Assembly: GCA_003427395.1 (NCBI GenBank)
Contig: BFEA01000302.1
Span: 1,773,256-1,816,408 of the forward strand
DNA from: Chara braunii
Lineage: Eukaryota > Streptophyta > Charophyceae > Charales > Characeae
DNA: 43,153 nucleotides
Reading direction: 5' to 3'
Shown: positions 20,871 to 31,256 of the stretch, piece after piece
How positions within the stretch are numbered: the first letter of the stretch is position 1
Layout: every line of letters begins with the position of its first letter
Program-made: the position numbers and the translations under genes
The notes under the pieces: model-generated
Databases searched by the model: none
What the model was told of the DNA's origin: nothing
What the model saw: the letters and a program-made list of their open reading frames with translations, nothing else

Positions 20871-22490
20871 AATTGGGGCTCCAAAACCGAAAGGTGGTGG
20901 TTGCACACGGCAGACCAACCTCCCCCTGATGAGCCCGCAGTGAAATGGCGACAAAAAAAAGAGGCGATCCGCATACTTGGGGTTAGATTGACGGCAATGG
21001 GCCCACCTACGGACCATGGAGACCATCTAGTCCAGACAGCCATACAAGCAATGGCAGAATGGAAAGGCCTTCACACCTCACTGGTGGGACGAGCTCTTGC
21101 AATTAACAACGCAATCTTATCCACCATATGGTACAAAACAACGTTCTGGACCCTAGGGCCAAAACAACCCTCCAATCTCAAGGAGCCGTGGCCGCGTACT
21201 TGTGGGGGAATGATCTGGAAATGCCGACCTGCATAAAACGGGTGGCCTGGTTCCAAATTGCGCAGCCAAGGAACCAGGGCGGTTTGGCCATTATTGACCC
21301 GGAGGACCAAATAAAAGCCCTGATTTTCAAAGTGCTATTCAGGCTACTAATGGCGGATGACATACCATGGGGACCTCTGGCGCACATCCAACTAAAAAAC
21401 CTTGCTCCAGAGACCCCTGAAGAAAATCAGGTTCACCCTCTTACTTCGCTCACTAACCTGGCCTGGTCGATCCCGTGCACCCCCAGAACTGGCGACCCGA
21501 CATCCCCTTCAGCAGCAGCAAAGCACGATCTGGCCAACGACCCCCGATGGGCCTTCTTGCTATCACTCTGGAGAGAAGTGGGACCAGCGAGACTTAGGCC
21601 CCCGTCTAGATGGCACGAGGTCTGGCGGCAACCATGCTTTGGCAACCCCCACATTCTTAACCCCCAAGGACAACCCTTCAACATTAAACATGATTCACAT
21701 TGGCTATCGTGGGTTAAAAAAGGCATCTTTACCGTTGGAGATTTATGGAACAGCCAAATTGGGCAGTGGAAAACAGAGGACCAACTTCGTTCCCAGTTAA
21801 AACACATCAAGAACCTGCAAGAGAAACTGCACCAACTACAAGAGGCAACTCCCATTGCATGGGTTCAGGCCCTTCGATCGGGACCAAAGATCTGTACAAG
21901 GGACTGGGTAATCCCTGAGGCCTCCCTCCCTCTCCCCATGCTAATCTACCATGTGGCCAAAAGGGGGGACCAAAAGGTGAGTTAGAAGCATTCGAACGTG
22001 CATTGCCAGGCGCAAAACTCTCACGATTGATCCGGAACCAGACCAAGATGACCATCACCCGGCCCTGGGCCTCACAAGGATTCGTGTGTTGGGAGATGAC
22101 AAGGATGGATGGTGGGTCTACGAGCGGTCGATCCCAATCTGCCTGCTGCCCTTCGACCCGTTAGAATGGCAGTGGGAAGGACCCAACCCACTGCCATTTT
22201 GGAAATACATTGTTAAAGATTGCTATAGAAGGGTCCACAAGACAATCGACACAATTGAGATCATCAAACAGAGATGGGCCCGGAACTCCCACTTGGACAC
22301 GGCGGACTTACAACACTTCAAATGGACTCAGTTTGCTCACCTCACTCCAGCTTCCCAAAGGGCGCTCCGATGGCAAATATTGTACCGCTGTTTGCTGACT
22401 CCAACATGGATTACGTCAAGGTCACATCTGGAGCAGCAAGGAGTGCTATCCCCTATATGCTCCTACTGTGGCTCCTCGATTCAACCACAG

Positions 22491-22830
22491 GTAGCAGATC
22501 TGGAACACTGCCTTCTTTACTGCCCCCTAGCGAGGCAGATATGGCAATGGTGGAGTGCGGCATGGGGATACCTCACTGATACTGACCTCCCGTGGGACCT
22601 AGCAGTCCTGCTCTTTGGTCAGTTGCTAAAGATACCCTCCTCATGGTCCCCTTCCCACAGGTAGCAGATCTGGAACACTGCCTTCTTTACTGCCCCCTAG
22701 CGAGGCAGATATGGCAGTGGTGGAGTGCTGCATGGGGATACCTCACTGATACTAACCTCCCGTGGGACCTAGCAGTCCTGCTCCTTGGTCAGTTGCTAAA
22801 GATCCCCTCCTCGTGGTCCCCTTCCCAGAC
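22491..22830 (+). repeat. 170-bp tandem duplication inside LINE ORF2
   Basis: GTAGCAGATCTGGAACACTG starts at 22491 and again at 22661. The copies are nearly identical, differing at a few bases (for example CAATGG/CAGTGG, GACCTC/AACCTC). The period of 170 is not a multiple of three. The Cys/His segment is therefore read twice, once per frame. High identity points to a recent duplication or an assembly artefact. Confidence 0.93.
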
Positions 22831-22931
22831 AAACGTCTTCCGCTATACACGATTAGAGGTTCTCATGACAGCATGGCGAGCACGCTGCTCCCACAAATAC
22901 AAAGAGCACACATTTGGGTTCCACCAGGCCG

Positions 22932-23066
22932 GGCAGCACATCATAGACACAATCAGGTGTAACATTCACGGAGCCTGGGTGCAACTTAAAGACTCTCTAT
23001 CAGGGCAAACATGGCCAGGCAGCACATCATAGACACAATCAGGTGTAACATTCACGGAGCCCGACA
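22932..23066 (+). repeat. 86-bp tandem duplication inside LINE ORF2
   Basis: GGCAGCACATCATAGACACA at 22932 recurs at 23018, and the match continues through GTGTAACATTCACGGAGCC. This is the second frame-breaking duplication within 600 bp. Confidence 0.92.
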
Positions 23067-23166
23067 ACAAGAGTTGACAAATGCCTTCACACAAACGTGG
23101 CTGGACCCAGATTGCAAGTTGGCTGACCTTGACAGCACACAGCAGCTCCACTGGAAACCGTGGTGA

Positions 23167-23316
23167 CCGACTGAAAGACAATGGAAGCAGAGACTGTTGT
23201 CGGTGTTTACACGCCCTTTGTCGGTCCTACCTGTCACCATGGTTCTAGCTGACGGCCAGCCAGTCCAACCCCCGACACATACCCCCCCCCACCCTTCACC
23301 TCATCCTCCCCCCCCA
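23167..23316 (+). other. LINE 3' flank running into gap
   Basis: Sequence after the ORF2 stop is C/A-rich and ends in C runs next to the N block. Whether the LINE's 3' UTR and poly(A) lie in the gap cannot be seen. Confidence 0.4.
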
Positions 23317-23454
23317 NNNNNNNNNNNNNNNNNNNNNNNNNNNNNNNNNNNNNNNNNNNNNNNNNNNNNNNNNNNNNNNNNNNNNNNNNNNNNNNNNNNN
23401 NNNNNNNNNNNNNNNNNNNNNNNNNNNNNNNNNNNNNNNNNNNNNNNNNNNNNN
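23317..23454. other. Assembly gap, 138 N
   Basis: Unsequenced; bordered by C-rich DNA on both sides. Confidence 0.99.
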
Positions 23455-23614
23455 CTCCCTCACCCGCCCCGCCCTTACCGGCGTAGGCACCCGTGAGGGA
23501 TGGGGGATAGGCCCCCCCTGCCCCTTACCCGCACATTGGCTGCACCACCTCTGCTCGCTCCAAGGAACTGCCCAGGCTGCAAATGGGGGTGGAGACAGGA
23601 CATGGGGTCCAAAA

Positions 23615-23680
23615 GGACAGAATGCTTCTCCGGAGGACATCCCCAACGGACAGAATGCTTCTGCGGAGGACAACTCGCTC
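23615..23680 (+). repeat. 30-bp tandem repeat, two copies
   Basis: GGACAGAATGCTTCT(C/G)CGG followed by AGGACA is present twice in a row at about 23617 and 23647. The rest of 23455-24110 shows no gene. Confidence 0.8.
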
Positions 23681-24119
23681 ACTTGAAGCCCAACAGACAA
23701 CAGACAACAACAACGACAAAATGACAAGGATGGGTCTAAGGAGGGTCTGACGGACTCTGACCGTATGATCAGGAAAACACACGTGTTGCTACTCACGGCA
23801 CGCGGAGTGAGAGGTCTGCTGGCCCACATGAACTGGGGGTCAAACATAGGAGATAGCACCAAGCCCCGACACAGTGATAACAGGGGGAAGCTTGCTGAGT
23901 GGAAGAGACGAAATAGAATACAACTTGGATCCTGTCTTAAACACTCTTAGTAGTATCCATGGAACAAAGATGTGCCACAACCTACCTTATGCTGTCACGT
24001 AGGCCACTAATCCCAGGCCACTATGCACATATACCTGTCAAATTACCCCCTTTGTAGATGAGGCCTACAGATTGTAGTCAATTTAGTCACATATCTGTTC
24101 AAACAAAACAGTTGCAATG

Positions 24120-24204
24120 TTCAGGGGCGCTGGACCCGGTTTCCAGCAGGTGCAGCTCCCCACCAATAGATGGAGCCTCCCTGAGACTGCTAGTGGTGCC
24201 TGCT
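24120..24204 (+). repeat. Dispersed retroposon-like repeat, copy 1
   Basis: TCCCCACCAATAGATGGAGC, CTCC and GCTAGTGGTG(C/T)CTGCT at 24157-24204 match 42070-42117, with weaker similarity upstream from GTTTCCAGC. Copy 2 ends directly in a poly(A) run and copy 1 is followed after about 35 bp by an A/G-rich tract, so a SINE-like 3' end is likely. No pol III promoter identified. Confidence 0.6.
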
Positions 24205-24240
24205 CTTATCAGCACACCCCTAGCATGAACTCCGGTTGTA

Positions 24241-24304
24241 AAAGAAAAAGAGAAAAAAAAAGAAAAAAAAGAAAGAAAGAAAGAAAAAGAAAAGAAAAGA
24301 AAGA
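24241..24304. repeat. A/G-rich tract (GAAA)n-like
   Basis: Purine-only run of about 64 bp, possibly a degenerated poly(A) tail of the repeat just upstream. Confidence 0.85.
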
Positions 24305-24936
24305 ATCTTTCCTCATTAGGAAAACCATTTACACTTCGCACCGATTGCCTGCTTTTCAAAAATGGCATATAGCCTTCCAAGAACATCATAATTTTCCACT
24401 ACCGTCAGTATGCTTATGCTTACGCATCTACACCAGCCAATCAGGAAATGCTCCTGTTATTGGGCCTCCCTCCACTACTCTCCACATGCACAAAAAACAC
24501 ACCAAAAAAAATGGCAATGTATCTTTCCATGTTCTAGGGGAGGATTCAGTCAGTCTCATTTTGCACATTTGGTTAGCGGTTAGTAGTGGAGTGAGGCTCT
24601 TTGGTATGGGCAGTATCTTTTCCTTAAATGGCATTTACTCCGTTTCTGTCACTGCGCTACCCTTTCCACCGCAATCTCTATCTGTCATCTCCCCCGCAGG
24701 TTCGTTGCACTTGCAACCACTGCATGAGGGATCGGCACCACTGCCACTCGCACACTCATCCACTTTAAAAATGATCAAATAATATCCTCCTTAAAAAAAA
24801 AAAAAAATGCAGTGGGGAGAACTCAAATCACAAGCAGAACAACGAACTGTTGCAACCAGCGTGCATGTGGCGACTAGACACTCAGCAAAAATGACAAAGC
24901 AATGATCGATCACACCAACACAAAAGACTTCACAAT
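24305..24936. other. No supported gene
   Basis: The 221-codon frame 24117-24782 spans the purine tract and has no domain. A run of 14 A is present at about 24794-24807. Confidence 0.4.
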
Positions 24937-25073
24937 GGGCTTCACTCCATTACGCTACATGCATTTTCACATTTTCTGGACCGGGCCCATTCGGACGAGT
25001 CCAACATAATGAGTGTCTCCGGTCCAGAAAACGTCTAAATGCACGTACAGCATCGTGTAGTGGAGCGAGGCCT
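24937..25073. mobile_element. Foldback MITE, 137 bp (Tourist-like ends)
   Basis: The left arm begins GGGCTTCACTCCATTACG and continues through TGCATTTTCACATTTTCTGG then ACCGG. The right arm, in reverse complement, begins AGGCCTCGCTCCACTACA and continues TGCATTTAGACGTTTTCTGG then ACCGG. Arms of about 60 bp surround a short loop. No ORF. Flanking trinucleotides do not match. Its length equals that of the TTA-flanked MITE at 34967-35103, and the GGGC(T/C)T start is shared with the elements at 27909 and 40007. Confidence 0.75.
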
Positions 25074-25534
25074 AGTGCCGAAGACTGTTAATGATGAAAA
25101 GGACACCCTTCTAGCCTTTTTCTCGACTTTTCCTTTTTCCCCTTTTTCTGTCCGGCTGTCTGACCTTTTGCTTGCCAGTGACCAACAGCCCGACTGGTGC
25201 CCCCCAGAGTAGATGGGCATGTGTTTTCGGGTGTGTTAAAAAACAAAAGATCTCCCCCCTCGTCTTCTCGCATCCCGCCAATCAATACGAGAACAATAAT
25301 TGTTATCCCCTCTCGCTGGTCTCTCTACCAGCAAAAGTGATAATCTCTCCTCTATCACCTACCTTATCCTGCACGACTACAACGTACAATGCTGCAGAGT
25401 ACAATGCAGCTCCTATCCATGCTGGACTGAGGTATGAACCATGCTGACGAGTCGTGTGACAACCACCAGGTCAGTCCCTTGCCAACACCTCGCCCCGCGG
25501 TTTTCTCTCTCCAAGGACCTCCCCTTCTTGCACC

Positions 25535-25540
<6 letters not shown>

Positions 25541-25585
<45 letters not shown>
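25541..25585. repeat. (CT)n microsatellite
   Basis: About 22 CT units; the L/S and R/E repeat frames over it are not genes. Confidence 0.97.
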
Positions 25586-25589
<4 letters not shown>

Positions 25590-26880
25590 CCATGCGCCCA
25601 CCTATGACTGGTGCTGCCTTCTCTCTCACTCTCTGGGCACTGCTGTGATTGCTGCTGGTCCTGCGCTCGTGCGCTCAACCAGCCTGGCGGCTTCTGCTTG
25701 ACCAGAATGCCCTGCCGAGCACCGGCCTCTTCTTTCATCTCTAGGCCTTGATAACGATGGTCCAGTAGACCCTGCCCTCTGGCCTTAGGGGCTACTGGGC
25801 CCGGATATCGCGTCCGCCTACAGGGCCACACATTTCAGGCCTTTGCTTAGGGACTACCCGCCCTTGGCGTGGCTGGGAGGCCCTTGTGACCTTACACTCC
25901 TCTTTCTTTAATGCGCATACCGAATGCATGTATTCAAAAGTACATGATTCCCTGTCTTCATTCAAGTAGAACACACGGGAATTCAGACTTTGTCATTTCT
26001 CCTCAGGTACATCACTCTGTTCCTCCTCAGGTAAATCACTCTGTTCCGTGGAATCTTATTATTGGTGCAGTAATGTAACTCATGGGGCCAAGCCCCTCTT
26101 ACCCGACTCCTTGACTTATGACCGAAGATTGTAAAGATCAACGGCCAGAAACGAAGAATCTGGTGAAGTGGGAGTTATCCCCCGCCCCCGCCTGTTCCTC
26201 CTTCCTTCCTCTTTTTTCCGGCGTCCTCCTCTTGTCTTGTGCAAAGGCTTGCAAACTCTTTCTTTCTTCTTCTTTTTGTTGTTGTGTTTTTTTTACCCCC
26301 CATTTGAAACGCTTACAGGTGGCCACACATGTTCATTCAATTTCATTGGCATGATCACTTTCTACTAAGTTCTCAATTATCTCACAGCACCTTCCCGTGC
26401 TCGGTGGTAGGTGTATGTCATCTCTGTGGGAAAGAGACTGCCAAAACTCCAGACAAAAAATAGAGGGAGATCTCACCTTTCTGTTCCATAATAACTTCTT
26501 ATTCATCTTATCTACGTACAGATTCCATTGAAAAACTAGTGCCCTTCTTTTAAAAATAAATATATAATAAACAAGCTTACATTAAAAAAAAAAAAAAGGT
26601 ACTAAAATCCAGAGACCACAATGTCATGCCTATACGTCAACACCTCACGTTGTCTGTCAGTCTGACACACCACTTCTGAAGAAACAGAAGAAAAAAAAAA
26701 TGATTTTACTTTTTTATCATCCTAATAGAATAATAATCAAAAGATTGATTCAACGGTAAAGAAGCCACATATTATTGGGCAAGAGCAGCAGGCCCATCTG
26801 GGACCGTCTATTCTAGTCTCCCCCCTCCCACAACCCCCGCCCTCCTCCCCGCCCTCCTTTCAACTGCCCCTCTGGACTAA
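25586..26880. other. No supported gene; one 24-bp tandem repeat
   Basis: CCTCAGGTA(C/A)ATCACTCTGT occurs at 26001 and 26025. A run of 14 A lies at 26583-26596. No domain-bearing frame or RNA was recognised. Confidence 0.5.
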
Positions 26881-27277
26881 TCTACCCCTCTCACTTCCGC
26901 AAATCAGAGAGAAAATCTGGTTCAAAATGGTTCGCAAGGTCACACTCTGGGCGATATGGAAAGAGAGATGCAGCAGAACACACTGGAAGTCACGAAGAAC
27001 CCCACCACGGGAGAAAGTGTGGGCAGCAGCCAAAAAGGAGATGATAGAAGCGGAAATCTTCTGTCATTGGAGGGGCAGGTCAAACGGTGGGCGCAGAAAA
27101 GTCAACAGGGACAGAACAGGTGACACTAGCCAAATTCAAAAGGGTCTGGTTGGCAGGTGACAAAGTGGCGTGGCTAAACGGGCATGTTTTAAGATGGAAA
27201 GAGTGGCACAATTCCGTCAACTCTGTAAGCCAGCAGAATACCCAGGTACATGAGGTACCAACTCCAATCTGGGCTTA
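26881..27277 (+). pseudogene. LINE ORF2 C-terminal fragment
   Basis: Reads KMVRKVTLWAIWKERCSRTH (about 26925-26985), matching the x-L-W-A-I-W-K-x-R-N-x-R signature near the C-terminus of plant L1 ORF2. It continues KVWAAAKKEMIEAEIFCHW and, after a frameshift near 27130, FKRVWLAGDKVAWLNGHVL. It ends at stops near 27160 and 27277. It differs clearly from the C-terminus of the LINE at 23 kb (EVLMTAWRARCSHKYKEHTF), so it is a different subfamily. Typical 5'-truncated insertion. Confidence 0.65.
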
Positions 27278-27908
27278 GAAGTGCAGCCAAGATACTACAT
27301 GCGCGACAGGCAGCAGCCTTTGTTTCACATGGAACAGATGGCAAAAGAATTCAGGGGTCGACAACATGCAAAAGGAATGGATCGAGTCCAACAGTCCGTC
27401 CTTGAGGAAGTCCTGCTTTCACAGATTTAACATGGCATCAGGGGGTAGCAATAGATGAGAGGATTCCTAGAGGGATGGCAAGCTGACAGTCAATCCCCCA
27501 TGTGGTTGGAGCAATGAATGCTGTTCAGGGGTCCTCCGACCAGACGCCAGACAGAAGGAAGCGTGGGTGTGTGAATTATTGTATTTTTACTATTTATTCA
27601 TTTAATGACTTGCCGCGGGAAAGGAACCGGACTGACGCTCCCCAGAAGGGATACAGAGCCAGGACCATAAGGCCCTGTTTTGTTTGAAAAAAAATAAAAA
27701 AAATAAAAAATCAAAAGATTGAAAAAACGTTCTGCGGAACTCTTCTTTTTGGCATATTACATTTTTCAACTGAAAAAATGCCGCAAAACAGGATGAGCCG
27801 CGGCTTCGCTCGTGGCAGAGCAGGTACAGCCGTACATGATAGGAACTGATCCACGGAGAGCGGAAGGAAGAGAAGAAGACAAAGCAGGATGCAGATTGTG
27901 TGGAGTTA

Positions 27909-28632
27909 GGGGCTCGCCACAACACTGTCGAAACAACGAATTCTCGGATACTTTCTCTTCACTACACAGCCTGTCAAAACCGGAGGAGGGAAAAAAATTG
28001 CAAGTTGTCAGAGAAAGGTTCTCGACACCCCCAGCCTGCTACTCCGACACTTTCAACAGTCCTAGGCTGCGCTATCGAGTTCTCCTCGGAATTTGGTGAG
28101 TGGGTCTGAGGGTGGGACGGACGAATGCTTGTCCTACCGTCAGGCGCATTTGTCTTTTTTCGTCTTGCACACACAAGTTCGTGCATTCGACAATGTTGCG
28201 TGGCTAAAGGGAAGAATCTATAGCGAAGTAGTATCATTGAGCTAACTCGGTTGATTTAAAAGATATGGGGCGCTTTTGGCCTAATATCTATATAGCGAAT
28301 CAAATTGGTCGCCGCGCCTTCGGTCGGGGACCCAGCTCTTGCGAGCCCTTTGGCACGCATCCCTGGGTTTTGGTGTAGTAAGAAGATGCTGCTTAGTGCC
28401 TTGCCACGTCTGGTCTGGTATCCCACCTACACCTAGCGTTCAGGAACTCCTCGTTCCACTGCATCACGGAGACAGTTGGAGATCTTCCAAGGACTGTCTA
28501 AATCCAGTTATCTCCTTCCACAACAGGCTATGGTCCCCCGGAACGAGTTCATCATTCCTGAGAGGGCAGCTGTCAAATCCCCCCTGACAGCCATAAAATG
28601 TTTCAGCCTTCGACAGTGGTGTAGCAAGCCCC
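27909..28632. mobile_element. 724-bp non-autonomous DNA transposon, PIF/Harbinger-like ends
   Basis: The left end GGGGCTCGCCACAACACTGT followed by CGAA and the right end (reverse complement GGGGCTTGCTACACCACTGT then CGAA) form a 24-bp inverted repeat with three mismatches. Flanking trinucleotides are TTA (27906-27908) and TCA (28633-28635), a near match to the 3-bp TWA duplication of PIF/Harbinger. The interior lacks a transposase frame. The MITE at 40007-40175 carries the same terminal sequence (CTGTCGAA core). Confidence 0.75.
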
Positions 28633-28825
28633 TCACATATTTTATGCAGGATGCACTGAAACCCAGATGTGTCAGAGAGTATGTGAAAGTCGACTAAGCA
28701 CACGGCTGACTGCAGCCAACTACAGCTAGAGAAAATCACTACAGGTCTGCGTTCCCAGTCACAGAGAATTCCACTGCACATACCGTCCAACAATTCAACC
28801 AGTACAGAAAACCGCCTGCCGTGGT

Positions 28826-28889
28826 TTGCACCCGATACCATCTTCCTCCTCCCTGTTGATGGTCTCCTACCACGACAGCAGAGCGATAT

Positions 28890-28983
<94 letters not shown>

Positions 28984-29060
28984 TGGTTCGCATGAAGTTT
29001 GCACCCGATACCATCTCCCTCTGACATACTTCTCTCTCTCTCACACACACACACACACAA
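28826..29060. repeat. Compound (CT)n(CA)n microsatellites within a duplicated segment
   Basis: TTTGCACCCGATACCATCT appears at about 28827 and 28999, each time followed by ATACTTCTCTCTCT and then CA repeats (28893-28980 and 29032-29060). The two arrays thus arose by duplication of a microsatellite-bearing unit, with later expansion of the first. Confidence 0.9.
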
Positions 29061-29147
29061 AAGAGTAAAGTCTACCACTTTTCTCAGGGGTATCACTAAC
29101 TCTGGGCGACATGGTGAGTCCTACCCATCAGTCAAATGCATCCTTGG

Positions 29148-29203
29148 CAGACTGTCGGGATTGAACCTCCTGATGAGTTGGTGAAGTCAGATAAAACAGT
29201 CTG
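29148..29203 (+). ncRNA. Hammerhead-ribozyme-like motif A (degenerate core)
   Basis: Stem III is perfect over 8 bp: CAGACTGT (29148-29155) pairs with ACAGTCTG (29196-29203). The cleavage triplet is GTC (29154-29156). CTGATGA of the core is intact at 29170-29176. Stem I is reduced to about 3 bp (29157-29159 with 29167-29169), stem II is degraded, and the GAAA box reads AAAA (G12 lost). The motif is recognisable but probably inactive. It shares the CCTCCTGATGAG phrase with copies B-F and precedes repeat R1 as copy B does. Confidence 0.65.
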
Positions 29204-29249
29204 GCACCGTCATGCTTTTTTTTTTTTCGGTGGAGTTGTGTAGAGCGAA

Positions 29250-29522
29250 CATGAGGACATACACACAATCAGTTTTATGTATGTCTTTCCTTCATGTTTT
29301 TGTCTGTCTGCTTTCCACGTTTCATGCTAGGTACTTTGTGTGTGTCTGAGTGAGCACCTTTAAGAAGTGCTAAGCAGTCGGTGGTCGTGTGTTTGGAGTG
29401 CCTGCAGGACTCTTAGGGGGGGCGCTCTGTATATGTGATGTCTCTGGGTGACGGGATATGTTCGTCGGACTGGCTTCCTGGCTTCCTGACTGAGCCGGTG
29501 GTGGGAACCAACAGTCTGCGGG
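29250..29522 (+). repeat. Repeat R1, first copy (part of ribozyme-bearing unit)
   Basis: ATCAGTTTTATGTATGTCTT, GAGCACCTTTAAGAAGTGCT, CCTGCAGGACTCTTAGGGGG and GGTGGGAACCAACAGTCTGC follow in the same order in the second copy at 31290-31540. The match ends at about 29522, where an organelle rRNA fragment comes shortly after. No ORF. Interpreted as the body of the same element that carries the hammerhead motifs. Confidence 0.8.
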
Positions 29523-29544
29523 GTTAGTGGTCCGATGGTGCCCG

Positions 29545-29641
29545 AGCGGAAGGGCCGTCACTCAATGGACAAAAGTTACTCTAGGGATAACAAGGCTGAT
29601 CTTCCCCAAGAGCTCATATCGACCGGAAGGTTTGGCACCTC
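29545..29641 (+). rRNA. Organelle-type large-subunit rRNA fragment, domain V (pseudogene)
   Basis: GGAAGGGCCGTCACTCAATG, then AAAAGTTACTCTAGGGATAA, CAAGGCTGATCTTCCCCAAG, AGCTCATATCGAC and GGAAGGTTTGGCACCTC. These are the peptidyl-transferase-centre segment through the A-loop of bacterial-type 23S/26S rRNA. TTACTCTAGGGATAAC and CTTCCCCAAGAG are the plant organelle forms. It differs from the expected sequence at a few sites (for example an extra C after ATCGAC) and covers only about 97 of about 3,000 nt. Plastid versus mitochondrial origin is not decided here. It sits inside the ribozyme-bearing repeat array. Confidence 0.85.
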
Positions 29642-30200
29642 AAATCAGGGCCATCGTCCAGTAATGGGGAAATAAAGCGGAGAATTTGGCGATACGCCAC
29701 GTCATTCGTAGTTTGTAATGCAAAAAAAAAAAGGTGACAATAGGAAATGAATCAAATGAATTCGGTGATGTGATAAGTGATGTGCCACTTTGCGCCATGT
29801 TGGACTGGAGACTGCCTTGCCTGATGTCTGGCGTGCAGTTATCAAACGATGATTCGTGGCGGAGAGCTCGCAAGAGTCGAGCCTCTTGGGATAAGGTCAG
29901 CCCGCTCCAATTAATTTTGCACCTTCTAACACAGCCAACTTCTTTTTTTGTTTTTATCAAAACAAAGACCATTTATCGTGTTTGTTCTCTCAGACGCGAT
30001 AGGGAAGGAGACGTAGCAGGTCGCACCACTTTACTCGTTGATATGCGGAAAATGATTCACCGCCTGGCAGCTTTAGGTTTCTGTAACAAATAAAGCAGCA
30101 GCTTCAAACCCGAAATGGTGTCTTCGAGTGTTTCCTGTGATTTCATGGACGGAGCAACTGTGCTGACCAGGATTTACACGGCCTCACTTTCAAAGAATTA
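29642..30200. other. No gene; insert-like DNA between R1 and unit B
   Basis: Contains an 11-base A run near 29720 and no recognised domain. The corresponding stretch is absent between R1 copy 2 and motif C, so it may have entered with the rRNA piece. Confidence 0.4.
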
Positions 30201-30290
30201 TGGTGGAAAAAGGGATTTGAACCCTCGACCCGAAATCCAGACTCCCGCCGCTGCCTTGCTGCACGTCCAGCTTACTTTGCATGTTGTTCT
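30201..30290 (-). mobile_element. tRNA-like sequence (SINE head or tRNA pseudogene)
   Basis: On the minus strand GGGTTCAAATCCC (30224-30212) is a perfect B box with a 5-bp T-stem (GAGGG/CCCTT) and is followed by an acceptor-like TTTTCCACC. Upstream, GTGCAGCAAGGC resembles a D-arm. The anticodon arm is not clean, so the identity is not assigned. Confidence 0.45.
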
Positions 30291-30622
30291 TTGCACCTGC
30301 TGTGTCACTGTGTGGTGTGACTGTGATGTTGGTGTTGCTTTGTGCTTTGCTGCACTGCCGCCTTGCCGCCCATCAGCATACCTTGCCTTCCGCTTTCGTG
30401 CGCCGTGTAGTTTGGCTGCTTTGTTAGCGCTGCCTTGTGCTTCACTGCACTGTTGCCATGCTGCACGTTCGTTTGCGCTGTCATTCATGCAGATAGTTTT
30501 TGTTGTTGTGAAGTGTTGCCTGGCACCTCCCTGAGTTGTTGCCTGCAGCTGTGTTCCACTTGTGGACAGTGCTTTCAACAAGGGTCAAAGGGCTCATAAC
30601 CCAAACCATCAATACACGGATT

Positions 30623-30700
30623 GCACATATTGTCGAGGGTTCAGCCTCCTGATGAGTCACCCTCCTGATGAGACCGTGCCACTCCGACGAAACACTCCCT
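30623..30700 (+). ncRNA. Hammerhead-ribozyme-like motif B (internal duplication)
   Basis: TTGTC (cleavage triplet GTC 30632-30634) is followed by the stem I hairpin GAGG-GTTCAG-CCTC (30635-30648), CTGATGA (30649-30655), then a second CCTCCTGATGAG (30661-30672), and CTCCGAC-GAAAC (30682-30693). The duplicated CTGATGAG phrase replaces the 5' strand of stem II, so stem II has two mismatches in the best fold (72-76 with 84-88). Stem III is only about 3 bp (TGT with ACA). Ancestry is clear; activity is doubtful. Confidence 0.7.
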
Positions 30701-30837
30701 CATCATCGGTCTTTTTTTTCGGTCTTTTCTTTTTGGGTTGGGTTTTGTACTTTTCTTGTCTGCCTTGTTTTTGCCTTGCTACGTTCTGGCTGGCTGCCTT
30801 GTGCTGTTTGGCTTCCCACACTCCTCCGCCGTGCCCT

Positions 30838-31090
30838 CCAGCCATGCTTCACTGTCTTCCGTCCCTTGCTGCCTTCAGCCATGCTTCACTGTCTTCCGTC
30901 CCGCACTGCCTTCAGCCATGCTTCACTGTCTTCCGTCCCTCGCTGCCTTCTGTTGTTTGTCTGCGTTTCAGTTCTGTATTTTTTCTGCCTTTGCGTCTTC
31001 TGTATGCCAAGTGGACCTGCAATGCTCTACCTTACGGACTCTGTCGAGTGTCTTCTGTATGTCAAGTGGACCTGCATTGCTACTTTCATG
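30838..31090 (+). repeat. 37-bp minisatellite (three units) and a 55-bp duplication
   Basis: GCCATGCTTCACTGTCTTCC starts at 30841, 30878 and 30915. Further on, TCTTCTGTATG(C/T)CAAGTGG followed by ACCTGCA occurs at about 30996 and 31051. Both lie between motif B and repeat R1 copy 2. Confidence 0.88.
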
Positions 31091-31211
31091 GATTGTCTGT
31101 TAACTTAATTCGGTCAGATGCGTTCTTTCCTCCTGGATTGTTGTGGTGGTACAGTGCATGGTTTTACACCGTGCTGCGGTTGATTTATACGTGTGTTTCA
31201 CACGCATCGTC

Positions 31212-31256
31212 ATACACACACACACACAATCAGCTTTGCGTGTTTCACACACATCG

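Larger units (their letters stand above)
20871..23166 (+). pseudogene. LINE ORF2 thumb and C-terminal Cys/His region (frameshifted)
   Basis: Continues ORF2 in three frames: EAIRILGVRLTAMGPPTDHG and SLVGRALAINNAILSTIWYK (20814-21236), then FQIAQPRNQGGLAIIDPEDQ (21128-21985), then a 192-codon piece (22086-22664). The last has PICSYCGSSI and DLEHCLLYCPLARQIWQWW, the zf-RVT-like C-x2-C...H-x4-C region at the end of plant L1 ORF2, thought to bind nucleic acid. Two tandem duplications (22491 and 22932) shift frame again. The final stop TGA at 23164 follows LDSTQQLHWKPW. Confidence 0.85.

Noticed and set aside
20920-20950. CCTGATGAGCCC...GTGAAAT as another hammerhead core
   Set aside because: Part of the LINE reading frame; no stem II pairing, no stem I and no complementary stem III.
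23197-23862. Frames across the second assembly gap
   Set aside because: Mostly N codons with P/R-rich flanks; nothing can be inferred.
29545-29641. Functional rRNA gene
   Set aside because: Only about 97 nt of domain V with substitutions; no flanking rRNA sequence.
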